A stretch of 64,000 nucleotides of DNA, taken from positions 15,476,521-15,540,520 of the forward strand of contig JAJKFL010000042.1 in NCBI GenBank assembly GCA_021186555.1, given 5' to 3'. The stretch comes from Reticulitermes speratus (taxonomy: Eukaryota > Arthropoda > Insecta > Blattodea > Rhinotermitidae). A program made the translations under genes and the position numbers. Shown here one piece after another: positions 13,525 through 26,247 of this stretch. Each line of letters opens with the position of its first letter. Within the stretch, counting starts at the first letter, position 1. The notes under the pieces were generated by a model, which saw nothing but the letters and a program-made list of their open reading frames with translations, was not told the origin of the DNA and ran no database searches.

Positions 13525-13722
13525 GATCTGCGCTCTTCTGGGATATTACGAGGCGTCGTGTGGTAATTGTTTACCGACGTTTCGGGACAAAGTATGGGTC
13601 CCATCTTCACGGGTCAAGAGTCCCGACTCTTGACCCGTGAAGATGGGACCGATACGTTGTCCCGAAACGTCGGTAAACAATTGCCACACGACGCCGCGTA
13701 ATATCCCAGAAGAGCGCAGATC
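13525..13722. repeat. Foldback: near-perfect 99-bp arms centred at 13623/13624
   Basis: GATCTGCGCTCTTCTGGGAT at the left returns as its complement at 13703-13722, with few mismatches between. Both arms carry GTGAAGATGGG...CCCGAAACGTCGGTA, so the core C is G in both copies. There is almost no spacer (CAAGAGTC-CC-GACTCTTG). Confidence 0.93.
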
Positions 13723-14470
13723 TCATCAACATCGCGGCGGAAGTCTGAAATCAAGGTTAGTAATGAAGGGTCCTCTTACATTCTTACAATTTAGGCCTAC
13801 TTGTTACTTCACTCCTGACACATTTAATTTTGTTCCGATATGTACGTTAGAATTAATAAAATATAAATGCCTGGTACGTGTTTACGGCATGCAAAACTGA
13901 CTCTTTTATATTTTCTTCTATCAGAATGTACGTACACAAGGCCACCTCGTTTCTTTTCAACCGGTCAGAAAGTTTTTCTGTAACTTGAATAACCCAGACG
14001 TGGATTTTTGCTTCCTTCTGTGCCAATATCGAAGAGCCATAAAACTACTGCGCCAGTAACACGATATTTTACAACACACTTGGAAACAGAAGGAAGACCG
14101 AGAAGTCAGGCAAGTGAATTAATGCATACAAAGAAGAGTGGTTAATACATAAGATAATACACCGCACTTGGTCTTTATCGTATACATCTAAATATAACTA
14201 CGTAGTGATTTATGGTTGTTTCACAAAATGCAAGACATCTGTAGCCACACATTTCACAGTCTGGCAATTTTCCTGTCCTTCTACACTTTCCAGCAAAGAA
14301 GTTATTTCTCTGATTTAGGAAACTGTCAATATTATGACTTTAACCTGCTTCCGTGGCTACTGACCTATGGATAAGAAATCCTAATAAAGTTTTAATTCAA
14401 ATAAAACCAAGTCTAAGAATTAAAAAGAATAAAACCAATACCGAAAAAGTGCGAACTGTGTAAGCTGAGA

Positions 14471-14645
14471 ATTGGTACACTTACGATTACATTCCGTTTT
14501 AACAAATTGGTATACTTACGATTACATTCCGTTTTAACAAATTGGTATACTTACGATTACATTCCGTTTTAACAAATTGGTATACTTACGATTACATTCC
14601 GTTTTAACAAATTGGTATACTTACGATTACATTCCGTTTAACAAA
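14471..14645. repeat. Minisatellite, 35-bp unit, 5 copies
   Basis: ATTGGTAYACTTACGATTAC starts at 14471, 14506, 14541, 14576 and 14611. Copies are identical apart from one base in the first unit and a T-run difference in the last. Confidence 0.96.
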
Positions 14646-15006
14646 TTCCTAAGCAAACATTATTAGTTGTATTAAGTTTTCCCCCCTTTGCAGAATTTTA
14701 GTCTCCGTCTGTACAGTATTTGAAAGGGATGCTGGTTACAGCAGAAATTAATTAGGCTGTGACGCCAATCTGAGTCGGTATAACGTCACACAAGTGACCT
14801 GGACATCTTTACGAACTGAGACAAGTTTACACACATTCGACACGGTTATTAACTTCCAGATTAAAACATTTCACAGCAAGCCTTTACACTTCATGCACAA
14901 TATCAGAACTTCTTGACACGTAACGGTAGTGCACAGTAATGTCGGTTTTCTTATCTCTATTTTCCTTATTCCTTTCATTTTAATTTCCTTACTAAGCACC
15001 CAGTCA

Positions 15007-15260
15007 TGGCCGTGCCATGGCACAGGCGGTCAGTCGCCGGCCTCCCGCTGCGGAGGCCAGGGTTCGATCCCGGGTCAGTCCATGTGGGATTTGTGGTGAA
15101 CAAAGTGTCACTGGGACAGGTTTTCCCTCAAGTACTTCGGTTTTCCCCTGTCAGTTTCTTTCCACCGGTGCTCCGTTACTTGGAAAAATTAAAAAAACTC
15201 ATCTTTCAATTCGTCTTCATCACATGGGGCTGCGGGGCCCTTTTCCATAAAAAAAAGTAT
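15007..15260 (+). mobile_element. tRNA-derived SINE, family D
   Basis: Head GGCCGTGCCATGGCACAGGC, box B GGTTCGATCCC, body GTGGTGAACAAAGTGTCACT, then CACCGGTGCTCC and GGGGCTGCGGGGCCC. Short direct repeats CCAGTCA lie at 15000-15006 and 15261-15267. Confidence 0.88.
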
Positions 15261-15490
15261 CCAGTCAGTGACCCAGTCGGTCTGCCATAAAATCAGACAG
15301 CCACTCAACAAGACAAACGGTCATCCAATCAGTCATTCAAACAAACACACTTGTCAGTCAACCAACCAATCAGACAGTGCCATTCATTCATCAGTCATTA
15401 AACTGCCCCCCATCCGCCAAGTCAGTCAACCAGTAAGGCAGTCATCAGACACACTATCTGCCTACAGGCAGCTTAGTCAGTCGGTCAGTT
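15261..15490. repeat. Degenerate tetranucleotide (CAGT/CATT) tract
   Basis: A decayed tetranucleotide microsatellite built of CAGT, CAAC, CATT and CATC words directly follows the SINE at 15007-15260. A frame is open through it, as is common in such tracts; it is not treated as coding. Confidence 0.7.
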
Positions 15491-18004
15491 TTCTTTGGAA
15501 TTCAATGCGGATCAACAAAAGTTCTGTGAGAGGTAACGCGAACCCCATAGCGTGGAAGTCATTGGCCTATGATAAATGGAGGAAGCTGTATAGGCAGCCT
15601 CAGTTGGAATCAAACTCAAAATGAGCATTAATATTTTCCATCCCTTGGCAGACGTTGTACGATGTGAGAAAAAGTTCCAGAAAAGGCGAGCAATACCATA
15701 CCAATAATCATTCCAGTACGACAGCTTAACACGAAAACAGCATACATTAACAACTCATACACACAGTTCCTATCCCCTCATCAATATAAACTGTCATATT
15801 ATCTCGGATCTTAGGTCATACAAATTCGAGAACGACCTAGCACGATGTTCTATCGAATTTCTCCTCCGACCTTTAGAAGACCCGGGAGCACGGCAGGTCC
15901 CGTGGGGAGGAAGGGGAGGTAGCAATATAAACTGATGGCGAACCGCTAATAAAACCTCCACAGGTCCATTACTCCACATTATCGCCGGTGATCACGCGGG
16001 ATTTCACACATCTCAAAATAGCTCAGTTTATGGAAGGCTACAACATGCATGACAATACCCACGTTGCACAAAGTCAGTAGCAATTCCAACTGGAATACAT
16101 ACACACCATAACAAGCAGCGACTTAAATGAGAGGAAATACAACTGCGTGCCTCGAGCGGATATTACAACAGACCAAGTGAAACCACGCACGTAGTAATAT
16201 CCTCAATTGGAAGTGTATACTAAGGCACTAAGAGAATGGCGTCGTATCAACTTCAGACGATGTATGGCTTCGAATGTGACACAGACATTGCAGAAGGCTA
16301 ATAAATAATAAGTTCGAAAGTCATGAAATGGCTTCCAACGGCTAACTCCGTGAAGCAGACCTTTCTTGAGAAGCTGACAGTTATTCAATTATTCAACAAA
16401 TACCCCACCTTTTATGGAACCCGATGGATCACTGCCGAGTACACACAAGTGTGTCAATAGCCAGCCAGCTGAATTTATTCCACATACACACACCATTTCT
16501 TTAATATAGGCCTACACTTGAATATTTAGTGTCCCGTTTACTCCGAGGTGTCGCCAGTTATCTCTTCCCTCCATCTTTTCAGAGCATCTCTGTGTGAATA
16601 TCTCATTTGCTCATGCGTGCTACACAGCCCTTCCCATATCACCATCAAAGTGATAATCACGATACTAGGCGGAGATCCAAAATTATGAAATTCCTCCATT
16701 CTGTGTTCTCACTCTTGGTCAGCACCCGTTCCTTCTCCTTCTGCCCAATACCGAGATCGAAGGATCATCACTTGACGGCTCTCTGCCGGTGCCAAGGAGG
16801 CCCACATTCCATACCCTGAAGCCCTTTGGTCCGCACGCAACCTGGAGACGCGCATTACGGTGAAGACGATATGTTGTTTCGTGTGCAACAGCACGTATTA
16901 ATCACACGTCGGATCCAGTTTGACTTCATTGTTTTTGTATTTGATTGTCCTACGTGATCCTTCATACCCAAAGTTGAGGTGAAATAATTCATATTCTGAA
17001 GATCCGGAGTTGGAGAACTGATATCAGTCAAACCGACTTTTAGGGAGCATGAATCTTTGTTATTTTATCCAGTCATTTCTGTACAACTCAAACTCAATAC
17101 CTGAAACCAGTATGAGCCCCTTATTTTAACTCCTCCCCAAATCAACCCCACCTCTCTAATTTTGTGATAGATAAATACCCAGCTTAATGCAGCGTCTTTA
17201 AAAAAATTAATTAACAGACTTTGTCTAAAACATCTCAGATGGCGAATCATCAAAGATAGTGGCGTTGATCGTTGTCAACTTGACAGAGTTACTGCATTCT
17301 GTTTTCAAAGCAACTTTTTTATTCATACGCCGTCGTAAAATTTAGATATGCTGGTTAATAATTCTCTCACCAGATGGCAGAGAGGATACGTGGACGATGA
17401 GTAAAGGGTTACGAGCCTACAAGGTACACAACACTACTTCAAAACTGTAACTAATATTGGCATAAAATTATAACGAAGAATACAGTTCTGATCCGTGCTG
17501 AATAAATTCCCCCACCACATGGCCAGCAATCAGGCTTTCTCAGCCATGTTACTGTCACAACAGAGGAAAGAAAAAAATGTTATATTTATGAAACATTGGC
17601 AGTAAAACACAAGCCCTGTTCTTTCCTTTGTGATTACTTACAACAGAAGCGCTTTTGTGGGAATGTCTTCATGGTGCCGCAAATTATGATGATATTACTG
17701 ACACACAAAAAGTGTTCATAACTTCGTGAAGGTTGGTACTAATCACTGAACTTTAAAGCTATGGACACCAAAATCGTCATACCGTACACTACCTTCCACG
17801 CACCCCACGTTCCTTCCGCAAGGTTGCATACTGAAATTATGAAGTGCCCTCAAAGACATTTTTGACGAAACCTAGCAAATGTCTTGTATGGAGAAAGAAG
17901 GCACATCGAGCCGAATCATGGGGAGAGTGGTCAAGATTGACATAGCATGAGTGAGAAAGAAAACGGTACTGAGTACCCTGGTACAGCAGTCACGCAATAG
18001 GAGC
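15491..18004. other. No gene recognised
   Basis: Short frames only; no repeats identified. Confidence 0.5.
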
Positions 18005-18268
18005 TTCAGACTATGTGCAAATGCAATCGTCACGCCTTGCATAACCCAATTTTCGCCCTCACTCTGTTTAAGTCTCTAGTAGTCCCCCTGCTGTATTGAC
18101 GACTGCACAGTCAGTAGCCGGCAGCACTCATACGGTGGGACCTTGAGACTGCGTGCAATTTTACTCGTCACGTGTTATATACCCAACTTTTTCCCCCACA
18201 GTGTTTGAGTCTCTGTCAGTCTCCCCCCACTGTATTGATGAGTGCATCGTCAGTACCCAGCATCATCA
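18005..18268 (+). repeat. Diverged direct duplication, two copies of about 126 bp
   Basis: Positions 18005-18130 and 18143-18268 align along their length in the same order. Shared words include GTGCAA, TCGTCACG, ACCCAA, GTCTCT, TGTATTGA, and GTCAGTA followed by CAGCA. The copies have diverged by many substitutions, so the duplication is old. The following 200 bases (to 18460) are GC-richer and open in three frames without a recognisable product. Confidence 0.72.
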
Positions 18269-18620
18269 GGTCACGAGGTCAAACGCCGCCGTCACGACGC
18301 TATCATCTGTCCCCCGGGTGTGCTGGAGCGACGTCAGATAAAAGCTGGATGCGCATCGGGCCGTGCTGCTACTGATAGCGTGCAGATTAATAGCTGTCGG
18401 GAGCCAGGATCAACGCTGCAACCCGTTACTCTGCTCGTAAGGACAGCGTGCGTGCGCTAGCTCCGCAAGAAGTATGAACGAGGCCTACCGTGGTTGATGG
18501 ACTGACTGGAATGACTGTCTCACTAGCTCACTGAGTAGACAGATGGGTAGGACGGACTGGATGACTTAATGACTACGTTCAGCCGGGATATTTCCCTTGT
18601 AATGAAATCGGTAAATATAA

Positions 18621-19012
18621 TTTTGATATATTTTCATTTAATGTACCAACTAAATGCCCTTACAGTACATGATATTACAGTCATCAATTTACTCCGACAT
18701 TTTTTTTCTAGATACATCGTGCATTTTCACTAATCAATGTTTTGTCACCAACTAAATGCACTTTATTTTAAAAAAACCTGTGTAAGGTTTCTCTAAAACG
18801 TTTTAGAGAAACCTTACACAGGTTTTTTAAAATAAAGTGCATTTAGTTGGTGACAAAACATTGATTACTCCGACATGTTTCGGCATGAAAATTCCATCTT
18901 CAGGGAGTAAACACCAAGCTTAAAACCAATTACTGTACACTGTAATATCATGTAGTGTAACTGCATTTAGTTAGTACATTAAATGAAAATATTGATTCAA
19001 AATGCACGGAGT
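18621..19012. repeat. Nested foldback with a 137-bp inner palindrome
   Basis: The inner palindrome at 18731-18867 (centre 18799/18800, AAAACGTTTT) has 68-69 base arms differing by one A/T-run base. Outer diverged arms (18626-18710 and 18934-19008) share CATTTAATGTA, AACTAAATGC and CATGATATTACAG. A hammerhead-like motif sits at 18865-18910 on the minus strand: arms TTACTCC/GGAGTAA, CTGAAGA, GAAACATGTC. Confidence 0.9.
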
Positions 19013-22000
19013 AAATAATTTTAAAATTTTAAAATAATTTTGATAATTTTAACCGGAATTTAACCGCGTTCCCATCGTCGCGAAAAGCGCCTATTTGCTT
19101 CGTCACGTCCGCCCGTCTGTCTACATATATCAGCGCGACTCCCACTGGAAGGATTTCCGTGAAATTTGATATTGGGGACGTTTATGAAACTCTGTCGAAA
19201 AAATCCAAATTTGGTTAAAATCGGGCGAAACTATCGGGTACTTTCCATAACTATTACGCGAACGCGCCACAATTATACGTTATACGTACGCTGCCTGTCT
19301 TGTTATTTCATGTTTGTGCCCAAACAGTACGCCTTCACTGTACAGAGGCTCCGCGAAAATTCAGATATTTACAGGAGTTCAATAGATATTATAAGTCTGA
19401 GGACCATTGTACTAGGCATGACTGACTTCCAAGACTGACTGATTTAATTTAGTACAGGAATTTTAAATGGTCCTCTACTGCGTAAGAATCTAGACACTGT
19501 TTTAAAGCGGACGTGATGGAAAACGTTATGTTTCGATTTGAACAGCGGACTCTCCGTGAATGGAGGAGCTCCCTCCACGCCTGTTCTGGGTTAATTCCGT
19601 AAACTACTATAAAAAGTACACAGTACGTCACAACAAGGGAATGGCAGTTTGTTGTCCTACGTTCTTCTTATCTGTGAGCGTGTAAAATATTTGGGTACAA
19701 AAACTGCAGTCTGTCTTTGTTCTTGACGTAATGCATCAGTGTTTTTAAAGTACGTGAAGCTGGCCACGTTTGTTGTGGTGTCAGAAGGATGAGCTCCACA
19801 GCGGCAACATTTTCTGAAACTTAAGTTTCTAGATTACCTTCTCTAAACATTTTCCCATTAGTCTTGAAGTGCATTTAAATCCTGTGCTTTATTTGCAAAA
19901 TAATTCATAAAATGAAATCATAATACAAAACTTGTGCTTCTACGAAAATAATACTTATATTAGCAATACATGAACTTCAGTAACAGAGGGGTTGTAAAAT
20001 TGCAACACTACATCTGAACTCGGTAGGGATGTCCCTTTTATCGTGTACCTGAGCACCGCACCTGTCATAGGATGTCCCAGCGAATGTGATTTCTATACAA
20101 TAAACCTGCCGCACTCAGAGACACGATAAATGGAACACTGTACCTTCACATATCTCAGTATCAACTAAGAAAGCCCTCAAGACGTCTGGAGTGAAGGGCT
20201 AGATGAAAGTACTCGAAAACAAATTCGAATGAGATCTTGGCTGGGCGCTCAGATACGATGATAAGGCAGTGTTTTTGTATTTTCACGTGTATATTTACAT
20301 TTGCTTTTAAACTTTTTCAGAAGGCCGCATATGTGGAATAAAAGTAGTTCCTCCTACTTCAAATATTCACAACTTTGCTGGAATTGCGGAAGGTGGAAAT
20401 TAAAAGAAAGGGAGGGGAAATCTTGTGCCCTCCAAGAGCAAAGATATTGGTACAGGCTTCATAAAGTTTGAAAGAATTTTTCAGCAGTTATTAGATAGGA
20501 CAAATGTGCCGTCCCTTTTCTTTTTCCGTTTCTTTTCTTTAAAACTAGCTTAGGAAACAACAAATCGATATTTCAATCATAACTGTTAATTTAGATCTGC
20601 AACATCAAATTTGCTGACTTTCCGCTTGTATGCTGACGTTCTCGGTCAGTTAAAGTTTATGGCATGAAGTTGCTTCCATTCGTCTCGGATAGACGATCAA
20701 AACAGAGAATCTCAGAAATATTTATACCTGCTTTATTCTACGTACAAACAGTCACATAAAAACCTAATTCCTCATATTAAGATCAAGGAAAATCTGAGCT
20801 ACATGCATAACTGCATGATATTCCTAACTTTAGACAGTCCACGAATCGACTTCAAAAACCTCGAAAACCTTCCAAAGAACACAAACAGTACGAGTGTCCA
20901 ACTGGCAACATGGCGGAGCAGTGTATGTGTGGTAAACACTTGGCGCATGTGAAAAGACCTAAAATGTTATGTTGGAAGTTGGGGTGGGTGAGAAAGAGAG
21001 AATTAACGCTATGGCCATGAGCCAACTTCCGTAATCTCGCACCCCCACAAGTCGTCTAATTCCTGCTGCAGTCCCACCCTCTATCATCCCCCTGTCCCAC
21101 CCTAGTGCAGATTATCTATCCGCTAGCCACGTTTACGAGGTGAAATATGAGGACAGGCGGAATTAAGCGATATCCCACACCACGAACGGGTCCTGTTGAA
21201 TGAGCAGTGCAAATACTGTACAGAGGACGCGCCGCGCAAGATGACCTCACCAGAGAGGGTTGTGTGTTAAGTACATGCCGCTGGTCTCTTCGACCCTACG
21301 AGACCTGCTGCATGCACTGTGGATTCTTCGAAATACAGCCAAGGCTGGATTTCAGCCTGTTAGAGAACGACCCGATTCGAGATGGTTTAGATCGGGCCCG
21401 ATCAAACCGTAGCTCGCCATACGGTGTTAAGTTGCCAGCGGAGACATTTGTAATGACGAAACGTCTCTCAACCCTTCCCCTTGCAAAGACGAGCTAGTAC
21501 GCGAAAGCAATTTTGAAAAATTGTGAGCTGTTTATTTACGGAAACATACGTTATATTACTAATTAATTACGTAAAAATGTGCTAAAACATAGCCTAGGTT
21601 GTAAATTGACTTTTTACACTTTTTCCTATTATTATCAGTACATGTTTTTTGCACATAATGTACAGAAAAATAGACAATTAAAATTATACAAATAATTATT
21701 CGTAGACCTATAATTATTCATCCTTCATTCTGTGTAAAGTTCACGTTGCCCGCATGCAAACCAAATTTTGTCGAAGTTGCCCGCAACATACATAAGGTTG
21801 AGCGGGCCTGGTTAACTTATTTGCATGGCTCTTCAGTTACTTAACGGTCCTTTATCAAATGCAGCGTTTGTGTCGGGGTGCCATGATAAGCGAGGATGAC
21901 TGATTTCAAAAGAAAGCGGTTGACACCTATATGAAGGGAAAGAGAAAACACCCGAAACCCCTTAGAATATATATCATGCGAATAAACAGATAAGTAATAT

Positions 22001-22093
22001 AGAAAAGCTACCACATTAATCCGCGTGTACGATGTTAAATTTTGTGTTTGGGACATTAGAACTAAGGGTTATAATTTTTTAAATAAGTCCTCT
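19013..22093. other. No gene recognised
   Basis: Mostly AT-rich. A GC-richer patch at about 20985-21490 includes a 96-codon plus-strand frame (21207-21497) with no recognisable domain. Confidence 0.45.
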
Positions 22094-23545
22094 ACACCAC
22101 CGTATGGCGCGCCCTTAAATTACAGGCGGAGATGGCCTCCAGATATAGACAGGGTAGGTACCAATACCATGAATAAGCAATGGCGGACAGCAGACAAGAG
22201 GTGGTCCACCAGCTCGGGGTTTTTTTTATTAAAGAACCCCGTAGCAGATGCTACGGACACACCGCAGCAACCCTATGATGAAGATGAAGAGGTTTTTTCT
22301 GTTTTTCCATTTCAATTGAGCACCGGTGGAATGAAATTGACAGGGGAAAACCAAAGTACTCGGAGAAAAGCCTGTCCCAGTGCCACTTTGTCCACCACAA
22401 ATCCCACATGAACTGATCCGGGATCGAACACGGACCTCCGCGGTGGAGGCCGGCGACTAACAGCCTGAGCCATGGCACGGCCCAGCTCGTGGGTTGGGCG
22501 AGGGACTTAACAACTACTCGGCGTATAGCGTCAGTATGTTACGGAATGTTACACAGGGCCTCGGACTTGACAGGTCCAATAAAAAATGGAACGTAAAGCC
22601 AAGTCAGGATATGCAGACTTTTGTTTGACATATTTCCTATTCAGAATTGTGTGAAACAAGGAGATGCTGTATCGTCATTGCTCTTCAACGTACTTTAGAC
22701 TATGTCGTCCATGTACACTAGAACGGAATGAAACTGAACGGTACAAGTCAGCGTTTGGTCTGCGCTGATGATGTTAACTTATTGGATGAAGACGTAAATA
22801 CAGCAAAGAAACTGTATCACTTGCTCGTATGGAGGCTGGTCTTAGGAGTAAATGCTGAGAAATCTGACTACATGTTAATGTCGAGAATGCAGGATAAAAT
22901 TACAGCATAAAGATATGGCAAAGTTTAAATATTTGGAAAAGACACTAAGGAATCAAAATTGCACGAAAGGGAAAATTAACAGCAGATTAAATTCAGGAAG
23001 TTCCTGCTACCATTCTGTTCAAAATCTTCTGTCTTCCCCGCTTTTCACCTAAAAATATGAACACTGAAATACATATAATGATAATTGTGCATGTCGTTTG
23101 TGTTGGTGTGAAAATTGGTCTCTTATATTAAAAGAAAACACAGGCTGAAGGTGTTTGAGAATACGGTGCTCGGGAAGGTATATGGGCGTAGGGAATGAAG
23201 TAACAGGAGATATGAGAAAATAAGTACTCCTCACCAGATATTTTAGAGTGATCAAATTGAGGAGGATGAGCTCGACTGGGAGTTCGGCACGTATGGGTAA
23301 CCTTGAAAGAAAGAGACCGCTTAAAATACTCAGGCACAGATGGGAGTATACTATTAGTATTAATCTTAAAGAAGTACTATAACAGGACGTGGACTGGATT
23401 CATCTGGCTCAGGATAAGAACAAGAGGCGGGCTGTTCTGAACATTCTAATGAATCACCTGAGTACATAAAATGCGTGTAATTTCTAGAACAGCTGAGAAA
23501 ATATTCGCTTCTGAGATAGGATTCTGCTCCGTGAAATTAGATAGG
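22094..23545 (+). mobile_element. Non-LTR retrotransposon, internally deleted and degenerate
   Basis: A 5' block (22094-22216 and 22482-22570, split by the SINE) is shared with 50969-51165. It is followed by reverse transcriptase remnants. At about 22615-22660 the translation gives FPIQNCVKQGDAVSSLLFNV; at 22728-22910 it gives LVCADDVNLL, where CADD corresponds to the catalytic YADD box, then LGVNAEKSDYMLMSR. FKYLEKTLRN (about 22925) and QDVDWIHLAQDKNKRRA (about 23380) follow, ending near 23470. Stops and frame changes are frequent. The 3' untranslated part (CTGAGAAAATATTCGCTTCT, CTCTGCTCCGTG-like) agrees with other copies. Clade not assigned. Confidence 0.85.
22217..22481 (-). mobile_element. 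SINE family D inserted in a LINE remnant
   Basis: Minus-strand copy (head GGGCCGTGCCATGGCTCAGG) flanked by CCAGCTCG at 22209-22216 and 22482-22489. The related LINE copy at 50969-51320 has the uninterrupted site (CCAGCTTGGTGGTTGGGCG), which confirms both ends and the duplication. Confidence 0.93.
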
Positions 23546-23682
23546 TTATAATTTATGGATATCTACACTGACATCGTTGAAGCGAACGTGTAAACAGTAC
23601 CACCAATTTCTAATTATAGTCGTCGTTACTGCTCCAAATGAAGACCGCTATTAACGTAAATTATATTTAAAAATTCCTTTCG

Positions 23683-23873
23683 TACCGCGCAGTAAACACA
23701 CTCCTTCTCGATTATAAAAACCAATAAGTTAATGCTATGTAGGGAAATAATTTCAATTTGTTCCAAGAAACATAAAAAAAAAACATACATGGACTCTGTG
23801 CTTTGAGTGTATAATTCCTTCATGTTAAACTTAGTGGTACATAAAGAAACCTGCAGGCTTTAAAGGGTTAGAC
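23683..23873. repeat. Dispersed repeat F, copy 1
   Basis: Aligns end to end with 44403-44583 in the same orientation: TACCGCGCAGTAAACAC, TATAAAAACCAAT, TAGGGAAATAAT, TGTATAATT and GGCTTTAAAGGGTTA. Class unknown. Confidence 0.85.
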
Positions 23874-23950
23874 TCTGTGTCAGTAAACAGTACAATGCTA
23901 CAGGACATTAAAATTCCGTGAGTGAAACATATCTTGACCATGCTAATTTT

Positions 23951-24192
23951 TTCTGCGGCGCTGCAGCCCAACTCGGGCCTAGACCGCCTCACTGTTGAGG
24001 TTTCTAGATCACACACACTTAGACACACGCACCCGGTAGAACTCCTCTGAACGATTGACCAGCTCGTCGCAAAGTCCGCTACATACACAACACACACAAG
24101 AGACGAATACCCATGCCCTCAGCGGCCTTCGAACGGGCGACCCCAGCAATCGAGCGGCCGCAGACCTACGCCTTAGACCTCACAGCCACTGG
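23951..24192 (-). mobile_element. tRNA-derived SINE, family C, diverged
   Basis: Minus-strand copy: head region CCAGTGGCTGTGAGGTCTAA, CGGCCGCTCGATTGCTGGG and a degraded box B (CGTTCGAAGGCC), then the CTCTTGTGTGTGTTGTG body. Left end near 23951. Confidence 0.78.
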
Positions 24193-24327
24193 TATTTACT
24201 GATAGTGCTGATTAGTCTTATTTTGTTCCCGGAAAAAGTTTGTAAAGTTGATCCAAAATAAAATCGCATCAAGACCGGAACACAGGAGCTGCAGAGATAC
24301 GGACTGCAAAGGACCCAGTATTTTTTA

Positions 24328-24372
24328 AATGCCTGATAATGGCTTTCTTTAAATGCTGAAACATGTCGCATT
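24328..24372 (+). repeat. Hammerhead-like retroelement tail motif
   Basis: Arms AATGC (24328-24332) and GCATT (24368-24372) are perfectly paired. Core CTGATAA, stem TGGC...GCT, then GAAACATGTC. The palindromic ACATGT followed by C fits a short helix III and the cleavage base. G8 appears changed to A. Confidence 0.5.
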
Positions 24373-24924
24373 GTATCATTCAACAGTGTTTTACAAATAC
24401 GTATTCACGTCATTATTACATATGTAGAACCCTCAACTACAGGTGTGTCAAATTTTGTGACTGCAGAGCTAGTAGCTGCATAGAAAAATGCATCTGAATT
24501 TGATTAAATTGACATCGCGAAGATAGGGCTCACAACACCCCTCCCCTTAAAATTAAGTAGTAATTTTGTATGGAAACACGTACAGCTAGCAACAGCAGGT
24601 CTGTAGCCAATTATCTGTTTCGTATTACAACGACAATAGAAACAACACAATGAAGGAGCTGATTCAATTACAAGTCATAAGTAACTCGTTACAACTGTAG
24701 ATGAAAAGAGGTTCCAATTAATTTCTATGGAAATTAAAGCTACTGTACCATTTTATATACGAACAAAAATGGAGACTTTGAATGTCAGGGATATAAAGTG
24801 CAAAGCTGAATCCAGTGGCAGATTTGGGCCACTCAAACACTGCGTTAATATCACACCCATAGAAGTAGAAGCAGAAGTAGAGGCAGAATGATGGACCACT
24901 TCTCAGTGTAAGGAACTTTGGCAA

Positions 24925-25130
24925 CTGTCAGTTTCGACGTTGTGTACTGTGGTAGATGGTAACCACGTTTCGGCAGAACCTGATGTCTCCATTTTTAGAA
25001 TAGGAAAGTTCTTTCTCTACCTTCACATTTAGAGCAAAAAAAGTTCTTCTTCCACCCTGAATATTACGCAGCAGGTTTCTCCAAAACGTCGGTACTTACG
25101 TACCACACTACACGGCGTCACGTATCGGAA
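24925..25130. repeat. Foldback: two divergent retroelement tails, old
   Basis: The minus-strand reading of 24930-25000 (GGTTCTGCCGAAACGTGG, ACCATCTACCACAGTACAC) aligns with the plus strand 25058-25128 (GGTTTCTCCAAAACGTCG, ACGTACCACACTACACGG). Confidence 0.7.
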
Positions 25131-25229
25131 CACAGTAGTGTTCAGAGCCACCGCCATGACATTACCAAACCTCACAGGTTTTAAGAAACCTCAGTGCTCA
25201 CAGGCTGCCACAGCTCGAATAGGATTGTA

Positions 25230-25490
25230 GCACCATGCTCCATGCAGCAGGCTGTCTTGAGCAGCTATCAGTTTTTCAGCTATTCAAGAAATTCACTACA
25301 TTTTACGGAACCCTCAGGCTTATTACTGCCTCCACAACATCCCACCACGTGTCCCTATCCTACGCCAGATCAATCTCATCCACGCCTTCCAATTCTATTT
25401 TCGAATATCCATTTTAATATTATCCTCCCATCTACGATTAGGTATTCCAAGTGGTCCCTTTCCTTCTGGTTTCAACACCAAAACCATGTA
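25230..25490 (-). mobile_element. Non-LTR retrotransposon 3' end, same family
   Basis: Minus-strand reading resembles KPEGKGPLGIPNRRWEDNIK followed by MD and an acidic stretch, then the AQDRD-like and VISLRVP-like end. The 3' untranslated part (GAATTTCTTGAATAGCTGA) is shared with 51250. Confidence 0.8.
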
Positions 25491-26247
25491 TAGGATTGTA
25501 GCATTAGGAAGAAAAAATATGACACACATTTAAGTAATTATGGCCCATCCAAATTCGTGATTTTATTGCTAATATTAAGGTTTGTATTTACGATTTCGAA
25601 TTTTGGCCCCAAAATTATGTTGATAAAGGTCCTCAACAGTCCCTCTGAGCATGTTTCAAAATCAGCCGCATTCGCTCCTTTTCAATTCTTCTCATTTCAC
25701 ACGTTGTTAATAAATATTCTTACACGAAGCTGTGTGCTTGTAACCTATCACGATAATTTCCTAAAAAGTCGCTAAAGCAAAATTAAAGATGTTAGGGAGA
25801 TGAAGCTCAAGACTGTCAAATTTACTACTGAAGATCGATCCCAGTTAATTCAGGGACTGAGGCTACCACGATTCTTTTTTATGGTCGAGGTATAAAATAG
25901 GATTTAGTATTGCCATGAACGTTCGTCTTTGTTTACAAAGCTATGACGCCAGTAGAGATGTCTGCAGACCTGTTTATTTTGAGTGTGAAACTGTAATACA
26001 GAGAGAGATTTATTGTCTTGTGGTTACATTGTGGACTGCCGCTGTCATCACGGGAGCAGTTTGATTCGTGGATGTTAATTCAAGACGTTTAACGACGCAT
26101 GCGGATTCTGAAAACAATCTTACATTTCGAAACACTGGAATATGTAATGTTTGCACATCAGCATGGCTCATGGCTCTTCATTTCGTAATCGAGTCTAACA
26201 GTCCATAACAAAAATAGCTCTCCTGTAAAATCTAGATTACACAATAG

